Part shown: piece by piece, positions 6,422 through 11,947 of the stretch
Position numbering within the stretch: position 1 is the stretch's first letter
Layout: each line of letters begins with the position of its first letter
NCBI GenBank assembly: GCA_017649745.1
Contig: JAGCGE010000191.1
Location: forward strand, 1 to 15,895
Origin: Clostridiales bacterium
Lineage (GTDB): Bacteria; Bacillota_A; Clostridia; Saccharofermentanales; Saccharofermentanaceae
Reading direction: 5' to 3'
DNA length: 15,895 nucleotides
Notes under the pieces: generated by a model
The model's database searches: none
What the model saw: only the letters and a program-made list of their open reading frames with translations
Told to the model about the DNA's origin: nothing
Position numbers and translations under genes: made by a program

Positions 6422-6614
6422 AATCCTTAATCAAAAACTCTACAGTAACCTTATACAAATTAGCAAGTTTCTTTATAGCATCAACATCCGGTCTTCTATA
6501 TCCGCTCTCCCACCCACAAAGAGTCGAAGGCGAAATATCAAGCTCCTTTGCAGCATCTATAAGCTTAATACACTTATCGATCCTGAGTTTCCTTATCTTA
6601 CCCGAAATATCCAT
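6420..6614 (-). CDS. Short XRE/Cro-type repressor (64 aa)
   Basis: A minimal helix-turn-helix regulator filling the whole chain. Residues 4-15 form helix 1, LIDAAKELDISPSTLCGWES (18-37) helices 2-3, and RRPDVDAIKKLANLYKVTVE (40-59) the C-terminal helices. It is likely an operator-binding repressor. The ATG at 6612-6614 shares its A with the TGA of the upstream ribbon-helix-helix gene; a GTG one codon earlier is possible. It is the last gene of the polycistron that begins at 9222, and a promoter-like module overlaps its stop. Confidence 0.9.
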   Translation of the reverse strand: MDISGKIRKLRIDKCIKLIDAAKELDISPSTLCGWESGYRRPDVDAIKKLANLYKVTVEFLIKD

Positions 6615-6835
6615 CACTCATCATCCTTTCCGTTCTTTTCTATATTTTCTAAAGACGCGAATTTGTCGATTAATGCCTGATGCCAAGCAATAGACAATAG
6701 AATGACTTCTGTCTTACTAAACTGAGCATTATATCGAGCATTCATTGTTTCCTGCAATTTTTCAAGTTTCTCATACTCTTTACGACTCATTCTTAGATGA
6801 AAAGTACGAATATCATTATTATTCATCTCGCTCAT
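6614..6835 (-). CDS. Ribbon-helix-helix-like protein (73 aa)
   Basis: Residues 11-56 fit a ribbon-helix-helix DNA-binding fold: a short strand TFHLRMS, then helix RKEYEKLEKLQETMNA, then SKTEVILLSIAWHQAL as the second helix. The same F-H-L-R-M-S strand occurs in the protein at 12987-13295, so the two are probably paralogous. It may regulate transcription or act as an antitoxin-like partner, but no toxin is adjacent. The start (6833-6835) overlaps the upstream stop by four bases (ATGA). Confidence 0.75.
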   Translation of the reverse strand: MSEMNNNDIRTFHLRMSRKEYEKLEKLQETMNARYNAQFSKTEVILLSIAWHQALIDKFASLENIEKNGKDDE

Positions 6836-7044
6836 TCGGCATCATTCTCCTTTGCAATTGAGTCCATACGTTCTACTGTTCTCTGCCACGTCTCAGCTAA
6901 ACACTTATAATATTCACTTTCTATAAAATCATTTTCGTCGACGCCAGCAAGTGTAGCCAAATTACCCCTCATGACCTGACCTCGACCGATATTGATGATC
7001 GAGGGTTTAGGATTGTAATATCCTTTCTTCTTATTGTCCCCCAT
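6832..7044 (-). CDS. Small hypothetical protein (70 aa)
   Basis: Not recognised. A basic N-terminus (GDNKKKGYYNPKPS) is followed by an RGQVMRGNLATLAGV stretch and a helical acidic C-terminus. The ATG at 7042-7044 is chosen since GAGGAG is 8 bases upstream; two earlier in-frame starts overlap the upstream stop. The DFIES codons (19 identical bases at 6914-6932 and 7057-7075) are repeated in the upstream gene, suggesting a local duplication or recombination event. Confidence 0.7.
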   Translation of the reverse strand: MGDNKKKGYYNPKPSIINIGRGQVMRGNLATLAGVDENDFIESEYYKCLAETWQRTVERMDSIAKENDAE

Positions 7045-7049
7045 AAACA

Positions 7050-7271
7050 TCACTCCTCACTTTCTATAAAATCATCAGCAAATAACCATACAGGCTTTTT
7101 ATGAGGAGCTTCCATGCAAACATTATAGCCGCAAAGTTTAGCTACTTTGAAGAAACCTATAAGTGTAGTATTGTTTTCCAAAATATCATCAATCTGCTCC
7201 TGAGTGGCATCGCTTTGTGACTTCATAAACGTTATATTTGTATCAAGAACATTATTTAGTTTCGTTTTCAT
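7050..7271 (-). CDS. Small hypothetical protein (73 aa)
   Basis: Not recognised. It has an N-terminal polar helix (TQEQIDDILENNTTLIGFF), then KLCGYNVCMEAPHKKPVWLF. The C-terminal ADDFIESEE repeats a segment of the downstream neighbour at the DNA level. The ATG at 7269-7271 follows AAGGAG with TGATATTGG as spacer. Its ending GAG GAG TGA supplies the ribosome binding site of the next gene. Confidence 0.7.
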   Translation of the reverse strand: MKTKLNNVLDTNITFMKSQSDATQEQIDDILENNTTLIGFFKVAKLCGYNVCMEAPHKKPVWLFADDFIESEE

Positions 7272-7290
7272 CCAATATCACTCCTTGTTA

Positions 7291-7515
7291 TCAGTCATTC
7301 AAATCAATGCTTTTCTTTCGTCTCATCTTCTCAAGTTCTTCTTCACTAAAATCGTCTTTTGTCTTCTTTGACTGGCATACACCATCCTTTACAACATGAC
7401 ATTCACCGGTCTTATCAAGATGATTACACCAAATAAACGTCTTAATCGAACCTGACGACTTGTATCCCCATTGTGCGAATACACAGCCTCGACATTGGCT
7501 TCTATCTTTTAGCAT
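7291..7515 (-). CDS. Cys-rich small protein, possible metal binder (74 aa)
   Basis: Five Cys and one His lie in the pattern CRGC (residues 8-11), CNHL (29-32), GECHVV (near 37-42) and GVC (44-46). A zinc site is plausible. The C-terminal third is charged and helical (SEEELEKMRRKK). The ATG at 7513-7515 follows GGAGGG with an 8-base spacer; longer in-frame versions would run deep into the upstream gene. It overlaps the end of the 7502-7753 gene by 14 bases in another frame. Confidence 0.7.
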   Translation of the reverse strand: MLKDRSQCRGCVFAQWGYKSSGSIKTFIWCNHLDKTGECHVVKDGVCQSKKTKDDFSEEELEKMRRKKSIDLND

Positions 7516-7753
7516 CTGTAACGCCCTCCCACCAAATATCAATAATTGTGACAGCTTTACCACGACTATTAAACTCAGTATGTTGAATAAGCGATGGATT
7601 ACTACCAACGACATTTAATATTTCTTGGTCGTATCTATACCATTTTTCCTCATCCTCAATGTATTTCTTAAATTCTTTTTCATCAGGAATAATACCTCCT
7701 TCAAAAACTTTCTTTTCAGCATTAGCTTCGTTGTAACACAGCACAACACCCAT
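7502..7753 (-). CDS. Small hypothetical protein (83 aa)
   Basis: Not recognised. The middle is helical and acidic (KEFKKYIEDEEKWYRYDQEI). The C-terminal half is strand-like (GKAVTIIDIWWEGV). It ends with TAG, so TAG is an ordinary stop here. The ATG at 7751-7753 follows GAGGAGG with TTGATATCAC as spacer, a variant of the dispersed motif. The upstream gene's stop (7760-7762) is inside this spacer. Confidence 0.7.
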   Translation of the reverse strand: MGVVLCYNEANAEKKVFEGGIIPDEKEFKKYIEDEEKWYRYDQEILNVVGSNPSLIQHTEFNSRGKAVTIIDIWWEGVTDAKR

Positions 7754-7759
7754 GTGATA

Positions 7760-7963
7760 TCAATCCTCCTCATCGTCATCCACATTAAGTCCGAAAAAGT
7801 CTAAAATGGGATCAGCGAATTTCCCAATAAGTCTCTCTGCATGATCTCCAAACTTATCGCACGCCTTGGCAATAGCAGGAGACACGATACATGCTAAATA
7901 TAAAAGTCCAGCAGCACCAATAGATACAACCCATACTAGAACAATATCACCGGCTGTTATCAT
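7760..7963 (-). CDS. Single-span membrane protein (67 aa)
   Basis: Residues 6-30 (DIVLVWVVSIGAAGLLYLAC) form one hydrophobic span, followed by a helix with few charges and an acidic tail (NVDDDEED). Phage or plasmid small membrane proteins look like this; function unknown. The start is the ATG at 7961-7963, nine bases after GGAGG; a longer version reaching to about 8065 would overlap a better-supported acidic frame and reads as nonsense. The acidic tail is partly dictated by the GAGGAGGATTGA junction. Confidence 0.75.
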   Translation of the reverse strand: MITAGDIVLVWVVSIGAAGLLYLACIVSPAIAKACDKFGDHAERLIGKFADPILDFFGLNVDDDEED

Positions 7964-8078
7964 CGTCATTATCCTCCTCATCAACAGTTTCTTCATCAGA
8001 GTTGACAGTGTATTTTTCACTCGAACTCTCTGAATCAAGCAAATATTCATCATACAAATTGTCAAATATCATGTCCAT
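7947..8078 (-). CDS. Very acidic 43-aa protein
   Basis: A short frame that fills the space between the genes at 8062-8340 and 7760-7963. The ATG at 8076-8078 lies 9 bases after AAGGAGG, a strong ribosome binding site. The product runs from MDMIFDNLYDEYLL into a Ser/Asp/Glu-rich tail (near ETVDEEDNDDDNSR). It overlaps the upstream gene by 17 bases and the downstream one by 17. The DNA at 7997-8021 matches an intergenic element at 2947-2971 (22 of 25 bases), so this segment may also hold a regulatory site. Confidence 0.65.
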   Translation of the reverse strand: MDMIFDNLYDEYLLDSESSSEKYTVNSDEETVDEEDNDDDNSR

Positions 8079-8340
8079 CAGTGTCCGCCTCCTTCCACCA
8101 TGCGAGTCTATCCGCCAAAGCATCAATTATATCGACACAGAATATAATACTAAACTTAGCGAGTATTTCGTTTTGTAAGTCATCAGGCACGTCCCTACGA
8201 CCCCATAAACCAACCCGAGCGAGCTCCTTGATAGTAAAGAATATCATTAGCGGTGTAAGCACAATACAATAGAATATACTAAAGGCCTTAACAAAAGACC
8301 AGAGTATGAGCTTTAAGAGTTTGGTTAAAAAGGTATACAC
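8062..8340 (-). CDS. Hydrophobic membrane protein (92 aa)
   Basis: Starts with GTG (8338-8340), nine bases after GGAGG. Residues 8-37 (LLKLILWSFVKAFSIFYCIV onward) are strongly hydrophobic and probably form one long or two short membrane spans. A second, weaker hydrophobic stretch lies near 62-75. The C-terminus (WWKEADTDGHDI) is polar. It neighbours two other short proteins of membrane or acidic type, suggesting a small membrane-associated gene set. Function unknown. Confidence 0.75.
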   Translation of the reverse strand: MYTFLTKLLKLILWSFVKAFSIFYCIVLTPLMIFFTIKELARVGLWGRRDVPDDLQNEILAKFSIIFCVDIIDALADRLAWWKEADTDGHDI

Positions 8341-8344
8341 AAAA

Positions 8345-8968
8345 TCACTCCTCCAATCTATTATCGGGTAACTTCTCTATAAGTTTTATAAGATCACTAC
8401 GACACTTACAAAGAGCCTTATAATGGTCTAAATATGTAGTCATTCTCTTTCTTGTTCTCTCAGGAATCATAGCTCTAAGAATATAAGTCTTAGCCTCGCC
8501 ATGAAGCCTATCGATCATTTCCGTTGCAATTACAGGATCGCCGTTAGTTAAGATTATTGCATCATTGACGATCTTTTTAGTTTCAGGATTCAAAATATTA
8601 CATTCAAAGTCAAGAGGAAGTGGTATACCAGCAGCTTTAATAACACGCTTTATGCTATCCCATTCGTTCACGACCTGAACTTTAGCCCAACCGACCTTAT
8701 ATTCCGAAATATCATTAATAACAGTATTAGTCCTGAGAGCTATGTAGCAGTCTCTACTACCTAAGATCACGACCTCACGACCATGTGGTGCATTTACTTC
8801 TGACATGACATGCCCCGAACAACTAAAGGCGGTATCATAGCCTTTACTCCACAAATATCTAAGCATAGGATAAATTTCTTCATCACAATCCCACGCCCCA
8901 GACACGTTTACTTTGTTGTTAACAATTATCGGCTCACGGGTTGCGATAGTTACATAAAGATTTCCCAT
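8345..8968 (-). CDS. Conserved phage-type protein with FSCSGH motif (207 aa)
   Basis: Residues 31-53 (EIYPMLRYLWSKGYDTAFSC, then SGH) follow a pattern common in small phage and bacterial proteins: a helix, then G-Y-x-T-x-(F/S)-x-C-x-G-H, with Cys and His possibly metal-binding. The remainder is mixed alpha/beta with a helical, basic C-terminus. I do not know a reaction for it. The ATG at 8966-8968 follows AGGAGG with a 10-base spacer; the TAA of the DUF551-like gene lies within that spacer. Confidence 0.7.
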   Translation of the reverse strand: MGNLYVTIATREPIIVNNKVNVSGAWDCDEEIYPMLRYLWSKGYDTAFSCSGHVMSEVNAPHGREVVILGSRDCYIALRTNTVINDISEYKVGWAKVQVVNEWDSIKRVIKAAGIPLPLDFECNILNPETKKIVNDAIILTNGDPVIATEMIDRLHGEAKTYILRAMIPERTRKRMTTYLDHYKALCKCRSDLIKLIEKLPDNRLEE

Positions 8969-8970
8969 AA

Positions 8971-9222
8971 TTAAATTACCTCCTCAAACATAGGATGTTC
9001 TGGCATGGGCATATAGTGTGTAATATGAATTTCTTCTTGACCTTCATCCCAATCATCGAACGTATCCCAGAAATTATCAATATAATCTCCGTGAGAACCT
9101 GCGACATCCACGAAATATTCCAAGTCTTCTCCTGCATGCCATTTATACTTTCCAGCGACAATGTAATCATCTCTATCTTTAGGCAGCCCATTCTCTTCGA
9201 TAGAAATCCATTTACTATTCAT
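8971..9222 (-). CDS. DUF551-like protein (83 aa)
   Basis: Matches the DUF551 pattern well: SKWISIEENGLPKDRDDYIV at the start (family W-I-S-V-x-D-x-L-P) and ITHYMPMPEHP at the end (family I-T-H-W-M-P-L-P-E-x-P), with an acidic, aromatic middle. These proteins are widespread in phages and their role is unknown. The ATG at 9220-9222 follows AAGGAG with a 9-base spacer. It is the first gene after the structured leader at 9254-9417, so its expression may respond to that RNA. Confidence 0.85.
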   Translation of the reverse strand: MNSKWISIEENGLPKDRDDYIVAGKYKWHAGEDLEYFVDVAGSHGDYIDNFWDTFDDWDEGQEEIHITHYMPMPEHPMFEEVI

Positions 9223-9253
9223 TTAAACTCACTCCTTTTTATTAGAGAATATC

Positions 9254-9417
9254 ATTCCCTTTAACATTACTACGACAAACGCATAATAATGTTAAAGGGA
9301 ATATTGTCCATAAAAATTACGAAGAGTGCATGTATAAATCGTTTGCGTTTGTTAGCATATGATTAAGCCAATCGGTCATTAATCCTGCTTACGCTCGTGT
9401 TTATACATACACTCTTC
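9254..9417 (-). ncRNA. Structured RNA or leader with paired hairpins and loop-loop complementarity
   Basis: Two strong inverted repeats lie between genes. Hairpin 1 pairs 9254-9269 with 9287-9302, 16 bp without mismatch. Hairpin 2 pairs 9321-9338 with 9400-9417, 18 bp with a single C-A that becomes G.U if read from the minus strand. Inside hairpin 2, GATTAA/TTAATC can pair around ACCGATTGG. The loop of hairpin 1 holds ACAAACGCA (9275-9283), exactly complementary to TGCGTTTGT (9344-9352) inside hairpin 2, allowing a kissing or pseudoknot contact. It is either a cis leader of the 9222 operon or a separate small RNA; it does not match a family I know. Confidence 0.6.
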
Positions 9418-9424
9418 TAATGAT

Positions 9425-9589
9425 CTAGAGACCATATATAAAGTATGGTTCTTTATGATCGTCTCTACTCATACAATCATAGAGCTGTTCGGTTATGTCA
9501 GGATATTCTTTTACTTCGACATTAAATTCTATCTTAGTAAAGGATATCTGCTTTACCGTAAAGCATTCTACTCTGTATATTCGAGTCAT
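9425..9589 (-). CDS. Small hypothetical protein (54 aa)
   Basis: Not recognised. The start is the ATG at 9587-9589, directly after AAAGGAGG with a 9-base spacer; a longer upstream frame runs through the promoter-like module and is unlikely. The first 30 residues look like beta strands (TRIYRVECFTVKQISFTKIE). The stop is TAG. It has its own promoter-like module (9619-9656), and the structured RNA follows its stop by only seven bases. Confidence 0.65.
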   Translation of the reverse strand: MTRIYRVECFTVKQISFTKIEFNVEVKEYPDITEQLYDCMSRDDHKEPYFIYGL

Positions 9590-9618
9590 ACTTATTACCT
9601 CCTTTCTGTTAGTCTCTT

Positions 9619-9656
9619 CATTAAAGGCTGTGTATTTTTTGCGACGCGCGAATATC
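9619..9656 (-). promoter_or_regulatory. Promoter-like module, copy 3
   Basis: Minus strand: CGCGCGTCGCAAAAAATACA, four bases, then TTTAATG. Spacing equals the other copies; the -10-like box is degenerate (TTTAAT). It overlaps the stop codon of the gene at 9655-10278 and one copy of TTGATATTC. Confidence 0.5.
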
Positions 9657-10278
9657 AATCCATCAACTCATCCATTACATTTCCATCAGTCCACATGTCA
9701 ATGTCGATAGCGCAAATCTGATCTGAAGTCTTTACATCGTCACTATACAGATAAATCACTCGAACGTCAAAATACCTTTCAAATTTTTCATAGGTCATAT
9801 CCGGCTTAATCTTCCAACCCTCAACCTGACCTCTTTTTGTTCGAGGGAGGTGAAGATCATCCAGAAGCTCGTTAATGAATGTTGCTCCACATTTCCATTC
9901 AGCCCCTCTACGAATATGCTTATTGATAAGACTATGCAGACAAATATCAACAAAATGTCTATTGGCTAGTGGACTATGCTCATCCCACATATAAGATCTA
10001 TCATTAAACTCAATAGTGTATCTGTTCGTGAAATCGTTTGCCTGCTTCATATGAGATTCGGCATAGGTTCTAGAGTTTCTCTCAGCATACTTAGGAATAT
10101 CATTCAGAAAGTCCTTGAATGCTTCCATAGTAATAACATTACCCTCCTTTTTAGAGTTCTGTTGTGCCTTGAGTTTGCCTGACCTAATCCACCTACGAAC
10201 CGTTTCAGGATTAACATCGAGTGCGTTAGAAATGTCATTAACATTAAGAATAGTTGAACCATTAGTGTTGCTATTCAC
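9655..10278 (-). CDS. HTH-fused paralogue of the 10297-10626 protein (207 aa)
   Basis: Residues 10-58 form an excisionase/MerR-like winged helix-turn-helix (LNVNDISNALDVNPETVRRW, then IRSGKLKA and a wing). Residues 88-207 match the whole neighbouring protein: FVDICLHSLINK against FVELCIHNFINK, FINELLDDLHLPRTK against FVNELADLLQVPRKK, and DGNVMDELMD against DGIVVDELED. So a stand-alone domain and a DNA-binding version lie side by side. The start is GTG (10276-10278), ten bases after GGAG with TTGATATTTT as spacer. The stop lies inside another TTGATATTC. Confidence 0.8.
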   Translation of the reverse strand: MNSNTNGSTILNVNDISNALDVNPETVRRWIRSGKLKAQQNSKKEGNVITMEAFKDFLNDIPKYAERNSRTYAESHMKQANDFTNRYTIEFNDRSYMWDEHSPLANRHFVDICLHSLINKHIRRGAEWKCGATFINELLDDLHLPRTKRGQVEGWKIKPDMTYEKFERYFDVRVIYLYSDDVKTSDQICAIDIDMWTDGNVMDELMD

Positions 10279-10296
10279 AAAATATCAACTCCTTTA

Positions 10297-10626
10297 TCAA
10301 TCCTCAAGTTCATCGACTACTATTCCATCCGGTACAATCTTAACACCTATTGCGTTATCAGGTATCCAATATGTTACAATATCTCCTCTAAGTCGTTCAG
10401 CATTAGTCTCAGGATCAAGCGACCAACCATAAAGAAAACCGGTCTTCTTACGAGGAACCTGCAACAAATCAGCAAGTTCGTTAACAAATATAGGTCCAAG
10501 ATTATTCTTAGCACGATCACAAGCCTTATTAATAAAGTTATGTATGCATAACTCGACGAATGTGTTATTGCTTGTATAATCATCGGTAAAATAAGGACTT
10601 CTCTTATCGAATATCAATGTAATCAT
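10297..10626 (-). CDS. Stand-alone paralogue domain protein (109 aa)
   Basis: Not a recognised family, but clearly homologous to the C-terminal 120 residues of the next gene's product and ending in the same D-G-x-V-x-D-E-L-x-D motif. The core is a helix with F-V-(E/D)-x-C-(I/L)-H-x-x-I-N-K, then F-(V/I)-N-E-L followed by basic P-R-x-K and a G-W. It may heterodimerise with the fused paralogue (inference). Two ATGs in tandem are available; the second (10624-10626) is better spaced from GGAGG (7 bases), the first would start at 10629. Confidence 0.8.
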   Translation of the reverse strand: MITLIFDKRSPYFTDDYTSNNTFVELCIHNFINKACDRAKNNLGPIFVNELADLLQVPRKKTGFLYGWSLDPETNAERLRGDIVTYWIPDNAIGVKIVPDGIVVDELED

Positions 10627-10645
10627 CATTATTCCTCCTCAAATA

Positions 10646-10858
10646 TTAATCATCAAGCTCATCAATTAGAGCATCTACCATCATCTTTAAATTGTCAACA
10701 GACGCCTTAGTTAACTTAAGATCGTGAAGAACTTCCTTGTCATTAAGATCAACGTCAATGTCCTCAGAGTTCATTACCTTTTTCATAATGTCCTTAAGTC
10801 TGAGATATGCGGTACTTGCTTCTCCTGCGCAAGATGAAAGTTTTGAAAAATTATTCAT
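10646..10858 (-). CDS. Helical acidic hypothetical protein (70 aa)
   Basis: Not recognised. Almost wholly helical with leucine spacing that allows a coiled coil (LKDIMKKVMN, then DLKLTKASVDNLKMMVDALI). No membrane segment. The start at 10856-10858 overlaps the upstream stop by four bases (ATGA), so translation is likely coupled to the 10855-11205 gene. The C-terminal DELDD resembles the ends of the two paralogues downstream, perhaps by chance. Confidence 0.7.
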   Translation of the reverse strand: MNNFSKLSSCAGEASTAYLRLKDIMKKVMNSEDIDVDLNDKEVLHDLKLTKASVDNLKMMVDALIDELDD

Positions 10859-11205
10859 ACTCTAACTATCCTTTCTAAATCGTTTAAATAACCTAAAATA
10901 TCAACCCGCTGATCTTCGAGTTGTTTTTGTATGTCGTCTCTTTCTTCGACAGGAATGTTGACAGTGTTATATACACCAAGAATATCAGGTGACGCTATAA
11001 AGAACATAGGCAGCATCTTTACAGCGCCTGTAATAGTATCCTTGAAGCATGCCACACTACATATTCCTATGTCAAAGTCATAAATATCAATTGGTATAAA
11101 GACAACAGGGAAATTGTCTTTCTCAACAATCTCCCCGCTCTCAGTCTTATACTTTACACCATTGCTAAACCTTACTCGACGCAAAATATCATACTCAATT
11201 TTCAC
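10855..11205 (-). CDS. Hypothetical protein (116 aa)
   Basis: Not recognised. The first 85 residues look strand-rich (VRFSNGVKYKTESGEIVEKD, FPVVFIPIDIYDFDIGICSV), and the last 30 form a charged helix. It starts with GTG (11203-11205); the ribosome binding site is weak (GGGTGAG), consistent with coupling to the upstream gene whose stop is 6 bases away. It contains two copies of the TTGATATTT motif and one GTTGACAGTG motif (10957-10966). Confidence 0.7.
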   Translation of the reverse strand: MKIEYDILRRVRFSNGVKYKTESGEIVEKDNFPVVFIPIDIYDFDIGICSVACFKDTITGAVKMLPMFFIASPDILGVYNTVNIPVEERDDIQKQLEDQRVDILGYLNDLERIVRV

Positions 11206-11211
11206 TTAAAC

Positions 11212-11625
11212 TCACCCAAACTTTCTCGGATACTTATGTGAGAGATATGCGATAGTTTTATTCATGTCTTCGAGTATTAGTGCTACCCGAAGATAAGAAC
11301 CTATGTTGACAGTGTTGGTTTCCTTTATTCCGTTCATGATCGATTGTGCCCATTGCATAGAAGTAACAAGAGCTATCAGTTTACCGCGATCAGTCTTCTC
11401 GACAGACTCGTCCTTGAGTAAATAAGGCATTTCATGAAGTACCCGTTCCAGTGCTTCCTTAGCCTTTAAAATATCATTGTCACGATTATGATGGTCATTG
11501 TTGCCAAGATCAACAACCATCTCCTTGTTATTCTCCATCTCTTGAAGTGCCTGTTCACGAAGTTCCGAAGGCATATCCAACATAAGCTTAACAATATCAC
11601 CGAGATCTGGTTCAAAACCATTCAT
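11212..11625 (-). CDS. Helical hypothetical protein (137 aa)
   Basis: Not recognised. Mostly helical: SELREQALQEMENNKEMVVD, then a His/Asp/Asn-rich turn (NNDHHNRDND), then two longer helices. No membrane span. The ATG at 11623-11625 follows GAGGAGG with TTTATATTT as spacer, one base off the usual TTGATATTT. A GTTGACAGTG motif lies on the plus strand at 11305-11314, within codons for NTVNI, the same peptide as in the downstream gene. Confidence 0.7.
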   Translation of the reverse strand: MNGFEPDLGDIVKLMLDMPSELREQALQEMENNKEMVVDLGNNDHHNRDNDILKAKEALERVLHEMPYLLKDESVEKTDRGKLIALVTSMQWAQSIMNGIKETNTVNIGSYLRVALILEDMNKTIAYLSHKYPRKFG

Positions 11626-11640
11626 AAATATAAATCCTCC

Positions 11641-11880
11641 TCACACATAAAACTCATTGAAGTCGATAATATCGCCTGTTTCAGGTTCCACGACCCCAAT
11701 TTCACGATGATAGCATTCAGCCTCACCGCTATAGTCAAGTTCTATTTTACCCTCACGATACATCTCAATGGCTTTCTCTTCGGCTGCATCGAGAATATCA
11801 TACTTGTCAAGGCCAGTCTCATCAATCTCGACCTCGAATTCCTGTGTCCATGTCTCTTCAATCATTACTTTTACTTTCAT
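11641..11880 (-). CDS. Small acidic protein, weakly DpnD/PcfM-like (79 aa)
   Basis: Pattern: an N-terminal strand KVKVMIEETWTQEFEVEID, a helix with A-x-E-K-A-I-E-M-Y, then G-K-I-E-L-D and a short strand end. This layout resembles small plasmid proteins of the DpnD/PcfM type, but the match is loose and by eye. Role unknown. The ATG at 11878-11880 follows GGAG with a TTTTATATTT spacer. A 67-base gap to the upstream gene shows no structure. Confidence 0.65.
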   Translation of the reverse strand: MKVKVMIEETWTQEFEVEIDETGLDKYDILDAAEEKAIEMYREGKIELDYSGEAECYHREIGVVEPETGDIIDFNEFYV

Positions 11881-11947
11881 AAATATAAAACTCCTTTCGT
11901 TTAACCAACATTCTCATTAACTTTCTTAAACTTCCAATAGTTTTTCC

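Noticed and set aside
7964..8065. Long N-terminal extension of the 7760-7963 gene
   Set aside because: The extra residues look like noise and the DNA is better explained by the acidic frame 7947-8078, which has a strong ribosome binding site.
8976..9191. Alternative minus-strand frame inside the DUF551-like gene
   Set aside because: Wholly inside 8971-9222 in another frame, with no ribosome binding site and poor composition.
9321..9410. Mini-frames of 9 and 20 codons (MYKHERKQD and MTDWLNHM...) overlapping as TAATG in the structured region
   Set aside because: Very short, without a convincing ribosome binding site, and the strong base pairing better explains the sequence; leader peptides cannot be fully excluded.
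9321..9417. A tRNA gene in the hairpin region
   Set aside because: The stem is 18 bp and no cloverleaf, anticodon arm or T-loop sequence is present.
7502..9427. Stop-codon recoding as in some gut phages
   Set aside because: TAG ends the genes at 7502 and 9425, TGA ends many genes exactly at junctions, and TAA is common, so all three act as stops.
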